Assembly (NCBI GenBank): GCA_017427775.1 | Contig: JAFRSD010000002.1 | Span: 62,001-126,000 of the forward strand | DNA: 64,000 bases | Direction: 5' to 3' | Source: Lachnospiraceae bacterium | GTDB taxonomy: Bacteria; Bacillota; Clostridia; Lachnospirales; Lachnospiraceae | In this document: piece after piece, positions 55,430-63,733 of the stretch | Numbering within the stretch: position 1 is the stretch's first letter | How the letters are laid out: every line of letters starts with the position of its first letter | Position numbers and translations under genes: made by a program | The notes under the pieces: generated by a model | Databases searched by the model: none | Seen by the model: the letters and a program-made list of their open reading frames with translations, nothing else | Told to the model about the DNA's origin: nothing

Positions 55430-55668
55430 TAAAAAATCCCTGTCGACACTTACGTATCAACAGGGACGAATTAACTTCGCGGTTCCACCCTATTTGACTT
55501 TCCGAAGAAAGCCCTCTTCATTGTGATTATAACGGAATCACCGGACCGGATTGGGGTCTCTCGGGAGGTGGTCTTCGGTCGCTTTATTCCTTCGGCACTT
55601 CCAGCTCGCTTACGCGGTGCCTTTCTCTGGCGGAGTCCTGCGGCTTACTCTTCTCCTTCAACGATTTA
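55430..55668 (-). promoter_or_regulatory. T-box leader of thrS
   Basis: The minus-strand transcript carries the T-box core AGGGTGGAACCGCG (its complement is at 55477-55490), a stem I with a candidate Thr codon ACC at 55572-55570 after GAAG, and a terminator hairpin CCCTGTTGA/TCGACAGGG followed by six T (55431-55463). Uncharged tRNA-Thr would pair with the ACC and with the T-box bulge and prevent termination. The specifier choice is by eye; a second ACC follows at once, so the exact codon register should be folded. Confidence 0.9.
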
Positions 55669-55673
55669 ACAGT

Positions 55674-55701
55674 AGTATAACACCCCGGCGGAGTTTGTCA
55701 A
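55674..55701 (-). promoter_or_regulatory. Promoter of thrS
   Basis: On the minus strand, TTGACA (55701-55696), 16 bases, TATACT (55679-55674). Perfect -35. It lies just beyond the permease gene end. Confidence 0.7.
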
Positions 55702-55733
55702 GCAAAATCGGCAACCCGTCTGATGAAAAACCA

Positions 55734-57746
55734 TCAGAATCCTTTTCGGTGTTTTCGCGACACGAAAAGTTTAATTACCAGCAAACCTGCGATTATGCAG
55801 GCGGCTCTGAAGCAGTAGCCGAACAGTAAATATGTCCGAACACTTAATTCTCCGGTATGTTTCCACTCAAGAATACTTTTTGCTTTAGATCCGGCGGATT
55901 TCAACAAATAACTGTTCCGGATTGCGAGAATTTCACATCCGAATACAATCGCGCATATAAGAATCACATAAAGGACATGAAGAAGCAGCAGTGTTCTCTG
56001 CCTCCTTTTTCTCCCGCAAGCCGTTGATTCGATAAGTGAAATCATGTCATTTGTCCTGTCTCTGATTTCACTTTCCACAAGAATCGCCAATATTGCTGTC
56101 AGAATAATGATATAGGATCGAATATGTCTTGCATTCCACGGTTCCGTCAACTTCAAATATCCGGTCTCATATATTACCGTCGCTCCCGGAATCTCTTCTA
56201 TCTGACCGACTCTGGTTTTCAACCTGGTAAAGGCATTTTTCCTGTTGAGAACCGTTTCCGGTCCTGCCGACATGAAAGAGAATGCTTCTGCGGATATTTC
56301 GCCTTCCGAAAGTCTTTCTTCAAGCTTGCGGATTTCATTATCCGCAGTCTCAATACGTCTTCCCTCCTGCTCTATCAGTTCCTTGATCTGTTCCGTTTTA
56401 TATCCGCTGCAAGCTTCCGCATACCCTTTATAGTAGGCTTCATCGGGCGTCAGGAACTCAATATCATAATGGGCAAATGCCAATGCTGACACTCCTGTAA
56501 GAACAAGGATGATGATTCCGCGGCAATAAAACAGCAGCCGGTAAGATTCATGAAGAAAGAGACTGTCCGGATAGTGCTGCCTGCGAATCCGCAGGAATCT
56601 CCTGCCTCCTTCCGTCACGCGGGAGCGATGCAGAATAATACCTGTCGAGAGCGTTGCGGCCGACACGGCGTAAGCACCCCACACAAGCGGGATTACGTTA
56701 ACCGGTCTGCCTGCAATATTGATAAAACAGATTGTCTGATACAGAACGTTTCCGAGTAAAAGACTTACCGGATTCATATACTTAAAAACGCGTAGAAACG
56801 ATACGTCCCGTATCCCGTAGGAACACATATATGCCGCACCAAATAGTCCGGTAGCGGCAAGAATAATCAGTCCCACAGAATCTACCCGAAGAGCCGTCAG
56901 CCCCCACACCATTGTCCAAAGAAATGCCGCGGCCGCAGCCGAAAGAAAGAGTAGTCCCGTATAAGATGTAACCGTATAGGCATATGGAGTACTGATAAAG
57001 CCGGGGACTCCCATAACCATGTCCCCCGGATTTTCAAAACCGTATACAAACCCGAAGAAGAGATAATCCGTCACAAAGAACAGCGCCGCAACACCGAACG
57101 AAGTACAAAACAGCGCTGCGATTTTACATATACCGCGCATATGCCGTCCGGAATACATGGTGTATGCAAGCTGCTCTTCCCCTTTGGAACGTTCCCAGAA
57201 GAAAGCGGCAAGACTGCAGACAAACATGACCGCAAGAATACACCATAAGCGCGTCCCTGACGTAAGAAACATCTCCGTCCCACGCGTATTCTTAACCTGT
57301 AAACGGATTCCCTGAAGACCGGCATAAGTATCGGCTGTTTTCTCAATCTTTGCCTTGTCATAAGAGCTCTCATTCAAATGAAAAAGACTGATTTGACGAT
57401 ATTTCTCCGGTGCTTCCGTAATTCTTTCTATATAGGATTCATAAGACAGTATCTTGTTTACTTCATCCGATAAAGCGGAAAGCCTTCGATACCGTTCCGT
57501 ATATATTCCGATTGTTTCTGGTTTACAGGCATCGGCCAGTTCTCCCAGATATGCCTGTGCGGACTTAGGTTCTCTGCTTTCCAGTTCTTCACAGATTGCC
57601 CTGTATTCTGAGATGGGAAAGGATTGGTTATCCCGAAAAGCCAGAATGCCGATTACGCAGATATCAAGCAAAAAAGACAGCAGAATCGCTCTCTGAACGA
57701 TGCTGTTGCCCCAGATCTTTCTGCATTCACAACAGAACAGGCGCAT
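55734..57746 (-). CDS. Large ABC-2-like membrane protein (permease), unassigned family
   Basis: 670 residues. Two half-modules of similar plan: membrane helix near 16-36, long external loop (about 45-165), five or six more helices (about 168-370); then helix near 410-428, a second external loop with coiled-coil character (LIEQEGRRIETADNEIRKLEERL, about 460-490), and more helices to the end. This layout resembles fused ABC-2 or bacteriocin-immunity type permeases. It starts 26 bases after the ATPase stop and follows GGAGG. No catalytic motif is visible. Probably the transmembrane partner of the adjacent ATPase; substrate unknown. Confidence 0.6.
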   Translation of the reverse strand: MRLFCCECRKIWGNSIVQRAILLSFLLDICVIGILAFRDNQSFPISEYRAICEELESREPKSAQAYLGELADACKPETIGIYTERYRRLSALSDEVNKILSYESYIERITEAPEKYRQISLFHLNESSYDKAKIEKTADTYAGLQGIRLQVKNTRGTEMFLTSGTRLWCILAVMFVCSLAAFFWERSKGEEQLAYTMYSGRHMRGICKIAALFCTSFGVAALFFVTDYLFFGFVYGFENPGDMVMGVPGFISTPYAYTVTSYTGLLFLSAAAAAFLWTMVWGLTALRVDSVGLIILAATGLFGAAYMCSYGIRDVSFLRVFKYMNPVSLLLGNVLYQTICFINIAGRPVNVIPLVWGAYAVSAATLSTGIILHRSRVTEGGRRFLRIRRQHYPDSLFLHESYRLLFYCRGIIILVLTGVSALAFAHYDIEFLTPDEAYYKGYAEACSGYKTEQIKELIEQEGRRIETADNEIRKLEERLSEGEISAEAFSFMSAGPETVLNRKNAFTRLKTRVGQIEEIPGATVIYETGYLKLTEPWNARHIRSYIIILTAILAILVESEIRDRTNDMISLIESTACGRKRRQRTLLLLHVLYVILICAIVFGCEILAIRNSYLLKSAGSKAKSILEWKHTGELSVRTYLLFGYCFRAACIIAGLLVIKLFVSRKHRKGF

Positions 57747-57772
57747 TGATACTTCCTCCGTACGGCAGGCTG

Positions 57773-58627
57773 TTATTCACGAAACAAATAAAGATAGATG
57801 TCTTCCAGATTCGGATTCGTTTCCACGGAGTCCTGGCATTCCCCAATCAGACGGACGCGGAACATATTGTTCGAGTCTTTCTCCAGGTGACTGACCCGGT
57901 TTTCTTCCTGAAGCCTCTTTGCTTCTTCTGGGTCGACAATTGCATTATTCACAATTCCGCGGTATTTGCAGCATAATTCTTCCGCGGTTCCCTGCTCCGT
58001 TAATACCCCTTCTTTAAGGAAAATGAAATCGTCGGCAATAACTTCCACATCCGAAACGATATGGGTTGCCAGAACAACAATCTTATCCCTTCCGATTTCC
58101 GAGATCAGGTTTCTGGTTCTGATGCGTTCTTTCGGATCCAATCCGGCAGTCGGTTCATCTAAAAGAAGTATATCGGGATTATTCAGTATCGCCTGGGCAA
58201 GCATCACTCTTTGGCGCATTCCTCCGGAAAGTTCTCCCATCTTCTTATTTGCGAATTCTTTCGTATTGGTTCGCAACATCGCATTCTCTACAGCGGAATC
58301 CAGTTCTTCACGGCGAAGGCCCTTCAGGGTCCCGATGTAATATAAAAAACGTAATACGGAAAAGCCTTCATACATATTCTGCTGCTGCGGCATATATCCG
58401 AGGCACTTCCGAAAATCCCGCCCCAATTCCGTTGTTTCCACTCCGTCATAAAGGATTTTACCGCTGTCCGGACGAACCGTGTCCGTAATCAGTTTCATTA
58501 AAGTACTTTTCCCGGCACCGTTCGGTCCGAGAAGCGCATAAATACCCGGACGGAATACAAACGAGAAATCCGTCAGCGCCTTCTTCTTCCCGTAGCTCTT
58601 ATTGATTGTCTGAAGCTGTAACTCCAT
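57773..58627 (-). CDS. ABC transporter ATP-binding protein
   Basis: About 284 residues. Walker A GPNGAGKST, Q-loop near MPQQQNMYEG, signature LSGGMRQRV, Walker B ILLLDEPTAGLD and H-loop ATHIVSD are all intact. The 60-residue C-terminal extension (after VLTEQGTAEEL) is typical of NatA/bacitracin-type exporters. The ATG at 58627 follows AAGGAG; a TTG five codons upstream would contain that site. Paired with the permease downstream. Confidence 0.93.
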   Translation of the reverse strand: MELQLQTINKSYGKKKALTDFSFVFRPGIYALLGPNGAGKSTLMKLITDTVRPDSGKILYDGVETTELGRDFRKCLGYMPQQQNMYEGFSVLRFLYYIGTLKGLRREELDSAVENAMLRTNTKEFANKKMGELSGGMRQRVMLAQAILNNPDILLLDEPTAGLDPKERIRTRNLISEIGRDKIVVLATHIVSDVEVIADDFIFLKEGVLTEQGTAEELCCKYRGIVNNAIVDPEEAKRLQEENRVSHLEKDSNNMFRVRLIGECQDSVETNPNLEDIYLYLFRE

Positions 58628-58664
58628 CCCGTGCTCCTTCAAAGATTCTTCGTTTGAACCGCCG

Positions 58665-60173
58665 CTAAGGAATCTGGCGGTTCAGAACGCTCACTATTAC
58701 ATCCGTCCATTCTTTCATCTTTTTTAGTTCTGTTTCATAGCGGTCGGAAAGATTTCCGTCCTTCCACACTTTTTCCTGATAAACGCATAGTGTAAGCAGT
58801 TCATAGTCAAGCAATTTCTGCAATTGTTCCTCGCAGTCCTTTAAGAGAAATCGCTTTCCTAAAACCGGACTCGGCTCAATCCTCTCCTTCTCTTCTTCGG
58901 ATAGTTCCTTATTTCTTCGAATATGGTATTCCGATTCATTCCATGCGGGAAGGATCGATTGATTGGGGAAGAATGCCCACGAAGCCGTTCCTTCAAGGCG
59001 ATCCTCCTCCGGCGTGATTAAACCGTCTTTTAGCGAGTATTGTATTCCTTCAATGCCGAATGCCAGAAGAATCGACAGTTCCGGATCCGTATATACTTCC
59101 GCTAACAGATCAAACGCCGTATCCCGGTGCTCCGACCAAGACGCAATGCAATTCACATTACCTTCTTTATTGACGGGGATCACCGTACCGTTTTCCCAGA
59201 TACAGTTTTCATAGTCCTGCTTCTCCGAATCAATGATCATAAAGAATTTTCCGCCGTTAATTTCTTCCCGGGTGATCTTATCGGGAGCGCCCGCCTCGGA
59301 TATTCCGTTTGCTACCAATCCATTTTGATACAGTTCAACATAGCAAAGGACATTTTCTTTAACCTCAACATCCTCGCATAGATTCACTGCAGTAAGCTTT
59401 CCTTCCGTCATCCGAAGCCCGACCGGAGAAGAGACAGGCCAATATCCTTTCGGTGTCGGAAACATGAAAGTAAGCGGTGATACCAGCCCGAAGAACCGTC
59501 CACCACGCTCTCCCTCGCAAACCTTACGTAATGTATCCCGGTAATACCCGGAATCTGTTACCATTCTTGCCGTATCAACCTCGTATTTTTCGGCCAATAC
59601 CTTGTTAAAACCGTAATACTGCCGCTCAAACCCTGCAGCACTCGGAGAAATACCGTAGCATTTTCCGTTGTCCGACAAAGCCTTCCAGTAGTATTCATCA
59701 AAAGAATCGTACAGCTTCTTGCCTTTCCCGGAGGAAAGATAACTATCTAAATCTATACAGTATCCGCTCCGGATAATATCCGTAAAGTAACCCGCATAAT
59801 ATGCGTATCCGATATTAAACACATCCATCTGCAGACGGTTCTCTTTCGAATAAGTCAGGAAATCCGCATACTCCTCCGGCTTCCCGAAGGCATAAAAATC
59901 AACCGCATAAGGTAACCCTTTTTGATCCAGTTTTTCATTAAAAGCAGCAAAAATCCGGTCGGAATTATCCGGGATACCATAAGGAACCACCCATCGCAGA
60001 ATCGTTTTGTCCGGATAAACCGACGATGCGGAATACTGTAATTTCATCGAGTACTTCTCTGTTTGAGCCGGATTATCCTCCTTTGTGCCGGTTTTCTTTT
60101 TCTGACATCCGCTGCAGGACATAAATGCGAGACAGCAAATAAGACACCCGATACAGCACCTCTTAAAACGCAT
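58665..60173 (-). CDS. Lipoprotein, extracellular solute-binding-like
   Basis: 502 residues. Lipobox FMSC, then a KKK-rich linker. The body resembles family 1 extracellular binding proteins: ILRWVVPYGIPDN, FAAFNEKLDQKGLPY, DVFNIGYAYYAGYF (domain I edge) and YGISPSAAGFERQYYGFNKVLAEKY; later EAGAPDKITREEINGGKFFMI. Such proteins usually deliver sugars or peptides to importers, yet the neighbouring ATPase and permease look like an exporter. Start after GAGGAG. It is preceded by a stem-loop. Ligand unknown. Confidence 0.75.
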   Translation of the reverse strand: MRFKRCCIGCLICCLAFMSCSGCQKKKTGTKEDNPAQTEKYSMKLQYSASSVYPDKTILRWVVPYGIPDNSDRIFAAFNEKLDQKGLPYAVDFYAFGKPEEYADFLTYSKENRLQMDVFNIGYAYYAGYFTDIIRSGYCIDLDSYLSSGKGKKLYDSFDEYYWKALSDNGKCYGISPSAAGFERQYYGFNKVLAEKYEVDTARMVTDSGYYRDTLRKVCEGERGGRFFGLVSPLTFMFPTPKGYWPVSSPVGLRMTEGKLTAVNLCEDVEVKENVLCYVELYQNGLVANGISEAGAPDKITREEINGGKFFMIIDSEKQDYENCIWENGTVIPVNKEGNVNCIASWSEHRDTAFDLLAEVYTDPELSILLAFGIEGIQYSLKDGLITPEEDRLEGTASWAFFPNQSILPAWNESEYHIRRNKELSEEEKERIEPSPVLGKRFLLKDCEEQLQKLLDYELLTLCVYQEKVWKDGNLSDRYETELKKMKEWTDVIVSVLNRQIP

Positions 60174-60200
60174 TTTCGATACTCCTCACGATAATATGAC

Positions 60201-60231
60201 ACATCGGTATCGAGTGTTTCGATACCGATGT
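60201..60231 (-). repeat. Perfect intercistronic stem-loop
   Basis: A 13-bp perfect stem (60201-60213 with 60219-60231) and a 5-base loop, between the two lipoprotein genes. No T-run follows in either direction, so it is not a classic terminator. It may cap the 3' end of the upstream mRNA segment and make the first two genes more abundant. Confidence 0.6.
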
Positions 60232-60241
60232 ACAGTTTCTC

Positions 60242-61336
60242 TTACTTCGGATAAAGATCAATGTATTGAATATGATCCATATCCTTCTCATAGTCTTCCC
60301 ATGAAATCAGTCCATATTGTTTAGTTCTGTCATCATAAACCAAACATTTCTTTCCGAGATCCCCCGCCGGAACCAGATGCGACTGAAACTCTGTACGTTG
60401 GTTAAGTATAATCAATCTGTCGCCAACCGGTAAATACTCAAATCTCTCCATGGAAAAATAAACCGTTTCCGCCTCTTCCTCCGGATGCTGCAACTCCTTA
60501 CGTTTCAAAACCCAACCGCCGTTGGGTTCTTCTTCGGCATGATACAGGAACTGCCCTCCCACAGCTAAATCATTGCTGAAAACAGTTTGATAATTCTTCG
60601 CTTCCCAATCAAAGCATACCGCTCGGATAGATTTTGCCCATTCAAGATAATAGTCTTGATCATCATACTCTCCTTCATACGGGTCGGAAACAGTCAGGTA
60701 AAGCTTATCATTTGTCGCCGCAAGAGGCACACTATTCTTCTCAAAAGGCGACGGAATAACCTCATATGTGCGATTCAACATGTCAACACGAATGAGATAA
60801 TACTCCTCCGACCTGGCTCTGGGACCATATTCGCCGCTTTCGTATTCCCGATAACATGCGATATCATAATATACCCCGTCCGAAGTATACACTCCCTGAC
60901 TAACCAATTCATATCCGAATTCCAGAATCTTTCGGCGGTTCTCACCTGTCAGATCAGATTGAAAGAGCGCTGTCAGATTCTGTCCCGTACCTAGGATCGT
61001 ATATATGTGATCTTTACCCAGAAAAAAAACATGATTCATACTGAGTCCCGGATATGCCGCATAACACACCGGATCGGGATTCTTGGACGAAGGAGGTTCA
61101 TGGAGACAATCCATCTTATTACAGACAGGCGCAACCATTCCGCTCTCCGGATCCATCGTATACAAAATATCGTCATAATCGAAAAGCACACCGTCCGGAA
61201 ATATGATTATATTCGCATTAGCCCGTTGAATCGGAATAGGTGAAGGTGAACTGTCGGCCTCCTTTTGCTTCTTATGACAGGATGTCAACGCAAGACAAAA
61301 CACAAGGAAAGAGACTGAGAGCAGAACTTTTTTCAT
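60242..61336 (-). CDS. Lipoprotein, unknown function (beta-propeller-like)
   Basis: 364 residues from the ATG at 61336. Lipobox LTSC followed by HKKQKEADSSPSPIP. Repeated short strands of the type FPDGVLFDYDDILYTMDPES, HVFFLGKDHIYTI and TNDKLYLTVSDPYEGEYDD suggest a beta-propeller. The Cys-containing stretch VCNKMDCLHEP (with DPVC later) resembles a motif common in clostridial propeller lipoproteins beside ABC transporters. The gene starts 2 bases after the previous stop, so the two are likely coupled. Function unknown. Confidence 0.65.
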   Translation of the reverse strand: MKKVLLSVSFLVFCLALTSCHKKQKEADSSPSPIPIQRANANIIIFPDGVLFDYDDILYTMDPESGMVAPVCNKMDCLHEPPSSKNPDPVCYAAYPGLSMNHVFFLGKDHIYTILGTGQNLTALFQSDLTGENRRKILEFGYELVSQGVYTSDGVYYDIACYREYESGEYGPRARSEEYYLIRVDMLNRTYEVIPSPFEKNSVPLAATNDKLYLTVSDPYEGEYDDQDYYLEWAKSIRAVCFDWEAKNYQTVFSNDLAVGGQFLYHAEEEPNGGWVLKRKELQHPEEEAETVYFSMERFEYLPVGDRLIILNQRTEFQSHLVPAGDLGKKCLVYDDRTKQYGLISWEDYEKDMDHIQYIDLYPK

Positions 61337-61338
61337 AA

Positions 61339-61734
61339 TCAATAGTATTTATCCGTTGTTGCCGACCAACTTTGTGAAGGTATTGTTACAGAGTGTGAAC
61401 CTGTAACTTTGTAAGGACGCGAGACCGAGGAAACAGAATAAGTTTCCTCAACTCTTTTGTATTGTGTCCCAGCATCAGTCTTATGAGCAGTACACACAAT
61501 AACACCTGAACTTTCAATCGTAACATAATAATACATTTCAACAGTAACATTTGAGTTCAAGCTACTGCAATTAGTCTCCGCATAAACTTTGCTGGTGTAT
61601 CCGTTAAACCCAACACTACCGCTCACACTGTACGAGCCCAAATAGCCGCTTTCTGTCGATGCAGCATACGCAAAGTGGAGACTGAAAATACAAACGACCA
61701 TAAACATAGATATCAATTTGATAAATCTTTTCAT
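61339..61734 (-). CDS. Small secreted beta-rich protein, unknown function
   Basis: 131 residues from the ATG at 61734 (AGAAAG upstream); an ATG seven codons earlier lacks a ribosome site. Signal peptide ending FAYA, with cleavage before ASTES, leaves a mature protein of about 107 residues. It is rich in Ser, Thr, Tyr and Val with alternating patterns (SYSVSGSVGF, VEMYYYVTIESSG, GSHSVTIPSQSW), so probably an all-beta fold. Two Cys (mature). No family recognised. First gene of the operon with both lipoproteins, ATPase and permease; the DNA here is visibly more AT-rich than its surroundings. Confidence 0.65.
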   Translation of the reverse strand: MKRFIKLISMFMVVCIFSLHFAYAASTESGYLGSYSVSGSVGFNGYTSKVYAETNCSSLNSNVTVEMYYYVTIESSGVIVCTAHKTDAGTQYKRVEETYSVSSVSRPYKVTGSHSVTIPSQSWSATTDKYY

Positions 61735-61768
61735 ACTAACTTCTTTCTTTACCATAGGTTTTTAAATG

Positions 61769-61791
61769 TGAACAATAAATTGTTCATGAAC
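61769..61791 (-). promoter_or_regulatory. Operator-like overlapping palindromes
   Basis: TGAACAAT-AA-ATTGTTCA (61769-61786) overlaps a second palindrome GTTCATGAAC (61782-61791). Three TGAAC half-sites lie just downstream of the -10 box, covering the predicted transcription start, the classical place for a repressor. Confidence 0.65.
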
Positions 61792-61793
61792 TG

Positions 61794-61822
61794 ATTATAA
61801 CAGGATTCAAATGCATTTACAA
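61794..61822 (-). promoter_or_regulatory. Promoter of the secreted protein/ABC operon
   Basis: On the minus strand, TTGTAA (61822-61817), 17 bases, TATAAT (61799-61794). Perfect -10 box, with the operator palindromes starting 2 bases downstream of it. Confidence 0.7.
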
Positions 61823-61856
61823 TGTTATATCATATTTTAAACCCATATAATCTGAT

Positions 61857-63509
61857 TTACTTTACCAACTCTCCTGCCTTCGCAAGCGCCGCATCGATGT
61901 TCGGAAGGAAGTTCTCCTCTCCGATCAGTTTGTCGAAGCCTGCCTTTTTCATCACACTCATCGGCTGCTCGTTCACATGGGAAAGAAGTACCGTCTTATC
62001 GGCCTTTTTGAACGCCGTGCAGATATTGGTAAGGTTCCGAAGCGCCGTCAGGTCCATGGCGGGTACGTTTCTCATACGGATGATGACTACCTTGTCCGAA
62101 TCATTCAGCGTGATGTGCGCAAAGCGGTCGGCAACGGCGAAGAACATCGGTCCGTTGATCTCGTATACGCTTACGCCTTTCGGTACGGGCTTTAATCCGT
62201 GGAGCTCGTCGGTCTGCTTTTCGTCTTCGGCAATATAAGTCCAGTTACGCACTTCGGTTACTTCCGTCATACGCTTTAAGAACAGGAACGCCGCAAGCAC
62301 CATGCCGACTTCGATAGCGACTACGAGGTCAAATGCGACGGTCAGACCGAACGTCAGCAGGAGCACCAGGATATCGCTCTTCGGAGCGGTTTTGCAGATG
62401 TCGCGGAAATGTCTCCACTCACTCATGTTATAGGCAACCATGAAGAGAATGGACGCAATCACGGGCATCGGAATCCAAGACGCATAAGGCATCAGAACAA
62501 CAAGAATCAGAAGTAACGTTACTGAGTGCACCATACCCGAAATCGGGGAACGTCCGCCGTTCTTCACATTTGCCGCAGTTCTTGCGATGGCACCCGTCGC
62601 CGGAATTCCGCCGAACAGCGCGGATGCGATGTTACCGGTACCCTGGGCAATCAGCTCGGTATTCGAATTGTGGTGGCTTCCGATCATACCGTCCGAAACG
62701 ACGCAGGAAAGAAGCGACTCGATTCCCGCGAGGATTGCGATTGTAAATGCGCTCGGGATCAGTTCCTTCACGAGTTCAAAGGAAAACGCAGGAGCCGTGA
62801 ATTTCGGAAGGCTTCTCGAGATGGAATACAGGTCTCCGATCGTATTTACCTTAAGTCCGCCGAGTTTCACGATCAAAACACCGACGATAACGGCAATCAG
62901 AGATCCCGGAATCTTCTTGTTGATCTTCGGCCAGATAATCTGAATGGCAAGCGCGAGAAGTCCGATCAGAAGCGCCATGTAATTCCATGAGGAAATGTTT
63001 TTAACGACATTGACCGCCTTGTCAATGGTTTCCACGTTCTTCGTACCATCCGGATACGAAAGCCCGAGGAAATCCTTCACCTGTCCGACGGCAATCGTTA
63101 CGGCGATACCTGCGGTAAAGCCTGTCGTAATCGTGTAGGGAATGTATTTGATCAAAGAACCGAACTTAAAGATGCCCATCAGAATCAGGATAACGCCGGC
63201 CATAATCGTGGCAAGCGCCAGTCCGCTCATACCGTGCGCGGAAATGATACCTGCTACGATTGTGGCAAATGCGGCGGTCGGTCCCGAGATGTTCACGCGG
63301 CTTCCGCCCATCAAAGCAATGATGAAGCCCGCGACAATCGCGGTATAAAGACCCTGCTCCGGATTTGCGCCCGACGCGATCGCCAGCGCGATTGAAAGCG
63401 GCAAAGCGATAATTGCGACGATGATGCCGGCAACGATGTCCTTTACCACCTGTTCTTTTTTATAGCCCTTAAGGGCAGTCATGATTTTCGGCTGAAAAAC
63501 CTTCATGGA
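61857..63509 (-). CDS. SulP-family anion transporter with STAS domain
   Basis: 550 residues from the ATG at 63509 (AGAGG upstream; a GTG seven codons earlier is less likely). The N-terminal two thirds hold 10-14 membrane segments with SulP features: DIVAGIIVAIIALPLSIALA, NISGPTAAFATI and GSHHNSNTELIAQGTGNIAS. Residues about 430-550 form a cytosolic STAS domain (VYEINGPMFFAVADRF; VVIIRMRNVPAMDLTAL). Sulfate, bicarbonate or other anions are known substrates of relatives; the specific one cannot be read. Single gene, divergent from the next. Confidence 0.92.
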   Translation of the reverse strand, partial: SMKVFQPKIMTALKGYKKEQVVKDIVAGIIVAIIALPLSIALAIASGANPEQGLYTAIVAGFIIALMGGSRVNISGPTAAFATIVAGIISAHGMSGLALATIMAGVILILMGIFKFGSLIKYIPYTITTGFTAGIAVTIAVGQVKDFLGLSYPDGTKNVETIDKAVNVVKNISSWNYMALLIGLLALAIQIIWPKINKKIPGSLIAVIVGVLIVKLGGLKVNTIGDLYSISRSLPKFTAPAFSFELVKELIPSAFTIAILAGIESLLSCVVSDGMIGSHHNSNTELIAQGTGNIASALFGGIPATGAIARTAANVKNGGRSPISGMVHSVTLLLILVVLMPYASWIPMPVIASILFMVAYNMSEWRHFRDICKTAPKSDILVLLLTFGLTVAFDLVVAIEVGMVLAAFLFLKRMTEVTEVRNWTYIAEDEKQTDELHGLKPVPKGVSVYEINGPMFFAVADRFAHITLNDSDKVVIIRMRNVPAMDLTALRNLTNICTAFKKADKTVLLSHVNEQPMSVMKKAGFDKLIGEENFLPNIDAALAKAGELVK

Positions 63510-63580
63510 AACCTCTTTCTTCGGCCGCACGGACCGGGCCGGTTATTTGCGAAATGAAAACACAACAAGTAGGATTTTAC

Positions 63581-63610
63581 TCTCATTCCCTGCTATTCGC
63601 AAGAATGAGA
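63581..63610. repeat. Inverted repeat in the sulP-corA divergent region
   Basis: TCTCATTC (63581-63588) and GAATGAGA (63603-63610), 8-base arms 14 apart. Lies between the two divergent starts; a possible operator, not matched to a known box. Confidence 0.4.
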
Positions 63611-63733
63611 ATGACCAAAAAACATGGGCATTTCGGAAAATGTTATAGATAATCCTTACAAAGAAAAAGAAATTCCATTTTCCGCATAAAAAGATTATAA
63701 TAATATCAATGTGACAAATGCGGAGGACAACTT

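Noticed and set aside
61339-61734. Lactococcin 972-type bacteriocin
   Set aside because: The Sec signal and neighbouring large membrane protein plus ATPase recall that locus type, but the mature sequence lacks its Trp/Gly pattern, so the name was not used.
61769-61791. LexA (SOS) box
   Set aside because: GAAC and GTTC half-sites exist but the spacing is 8 instead of 4 bases.
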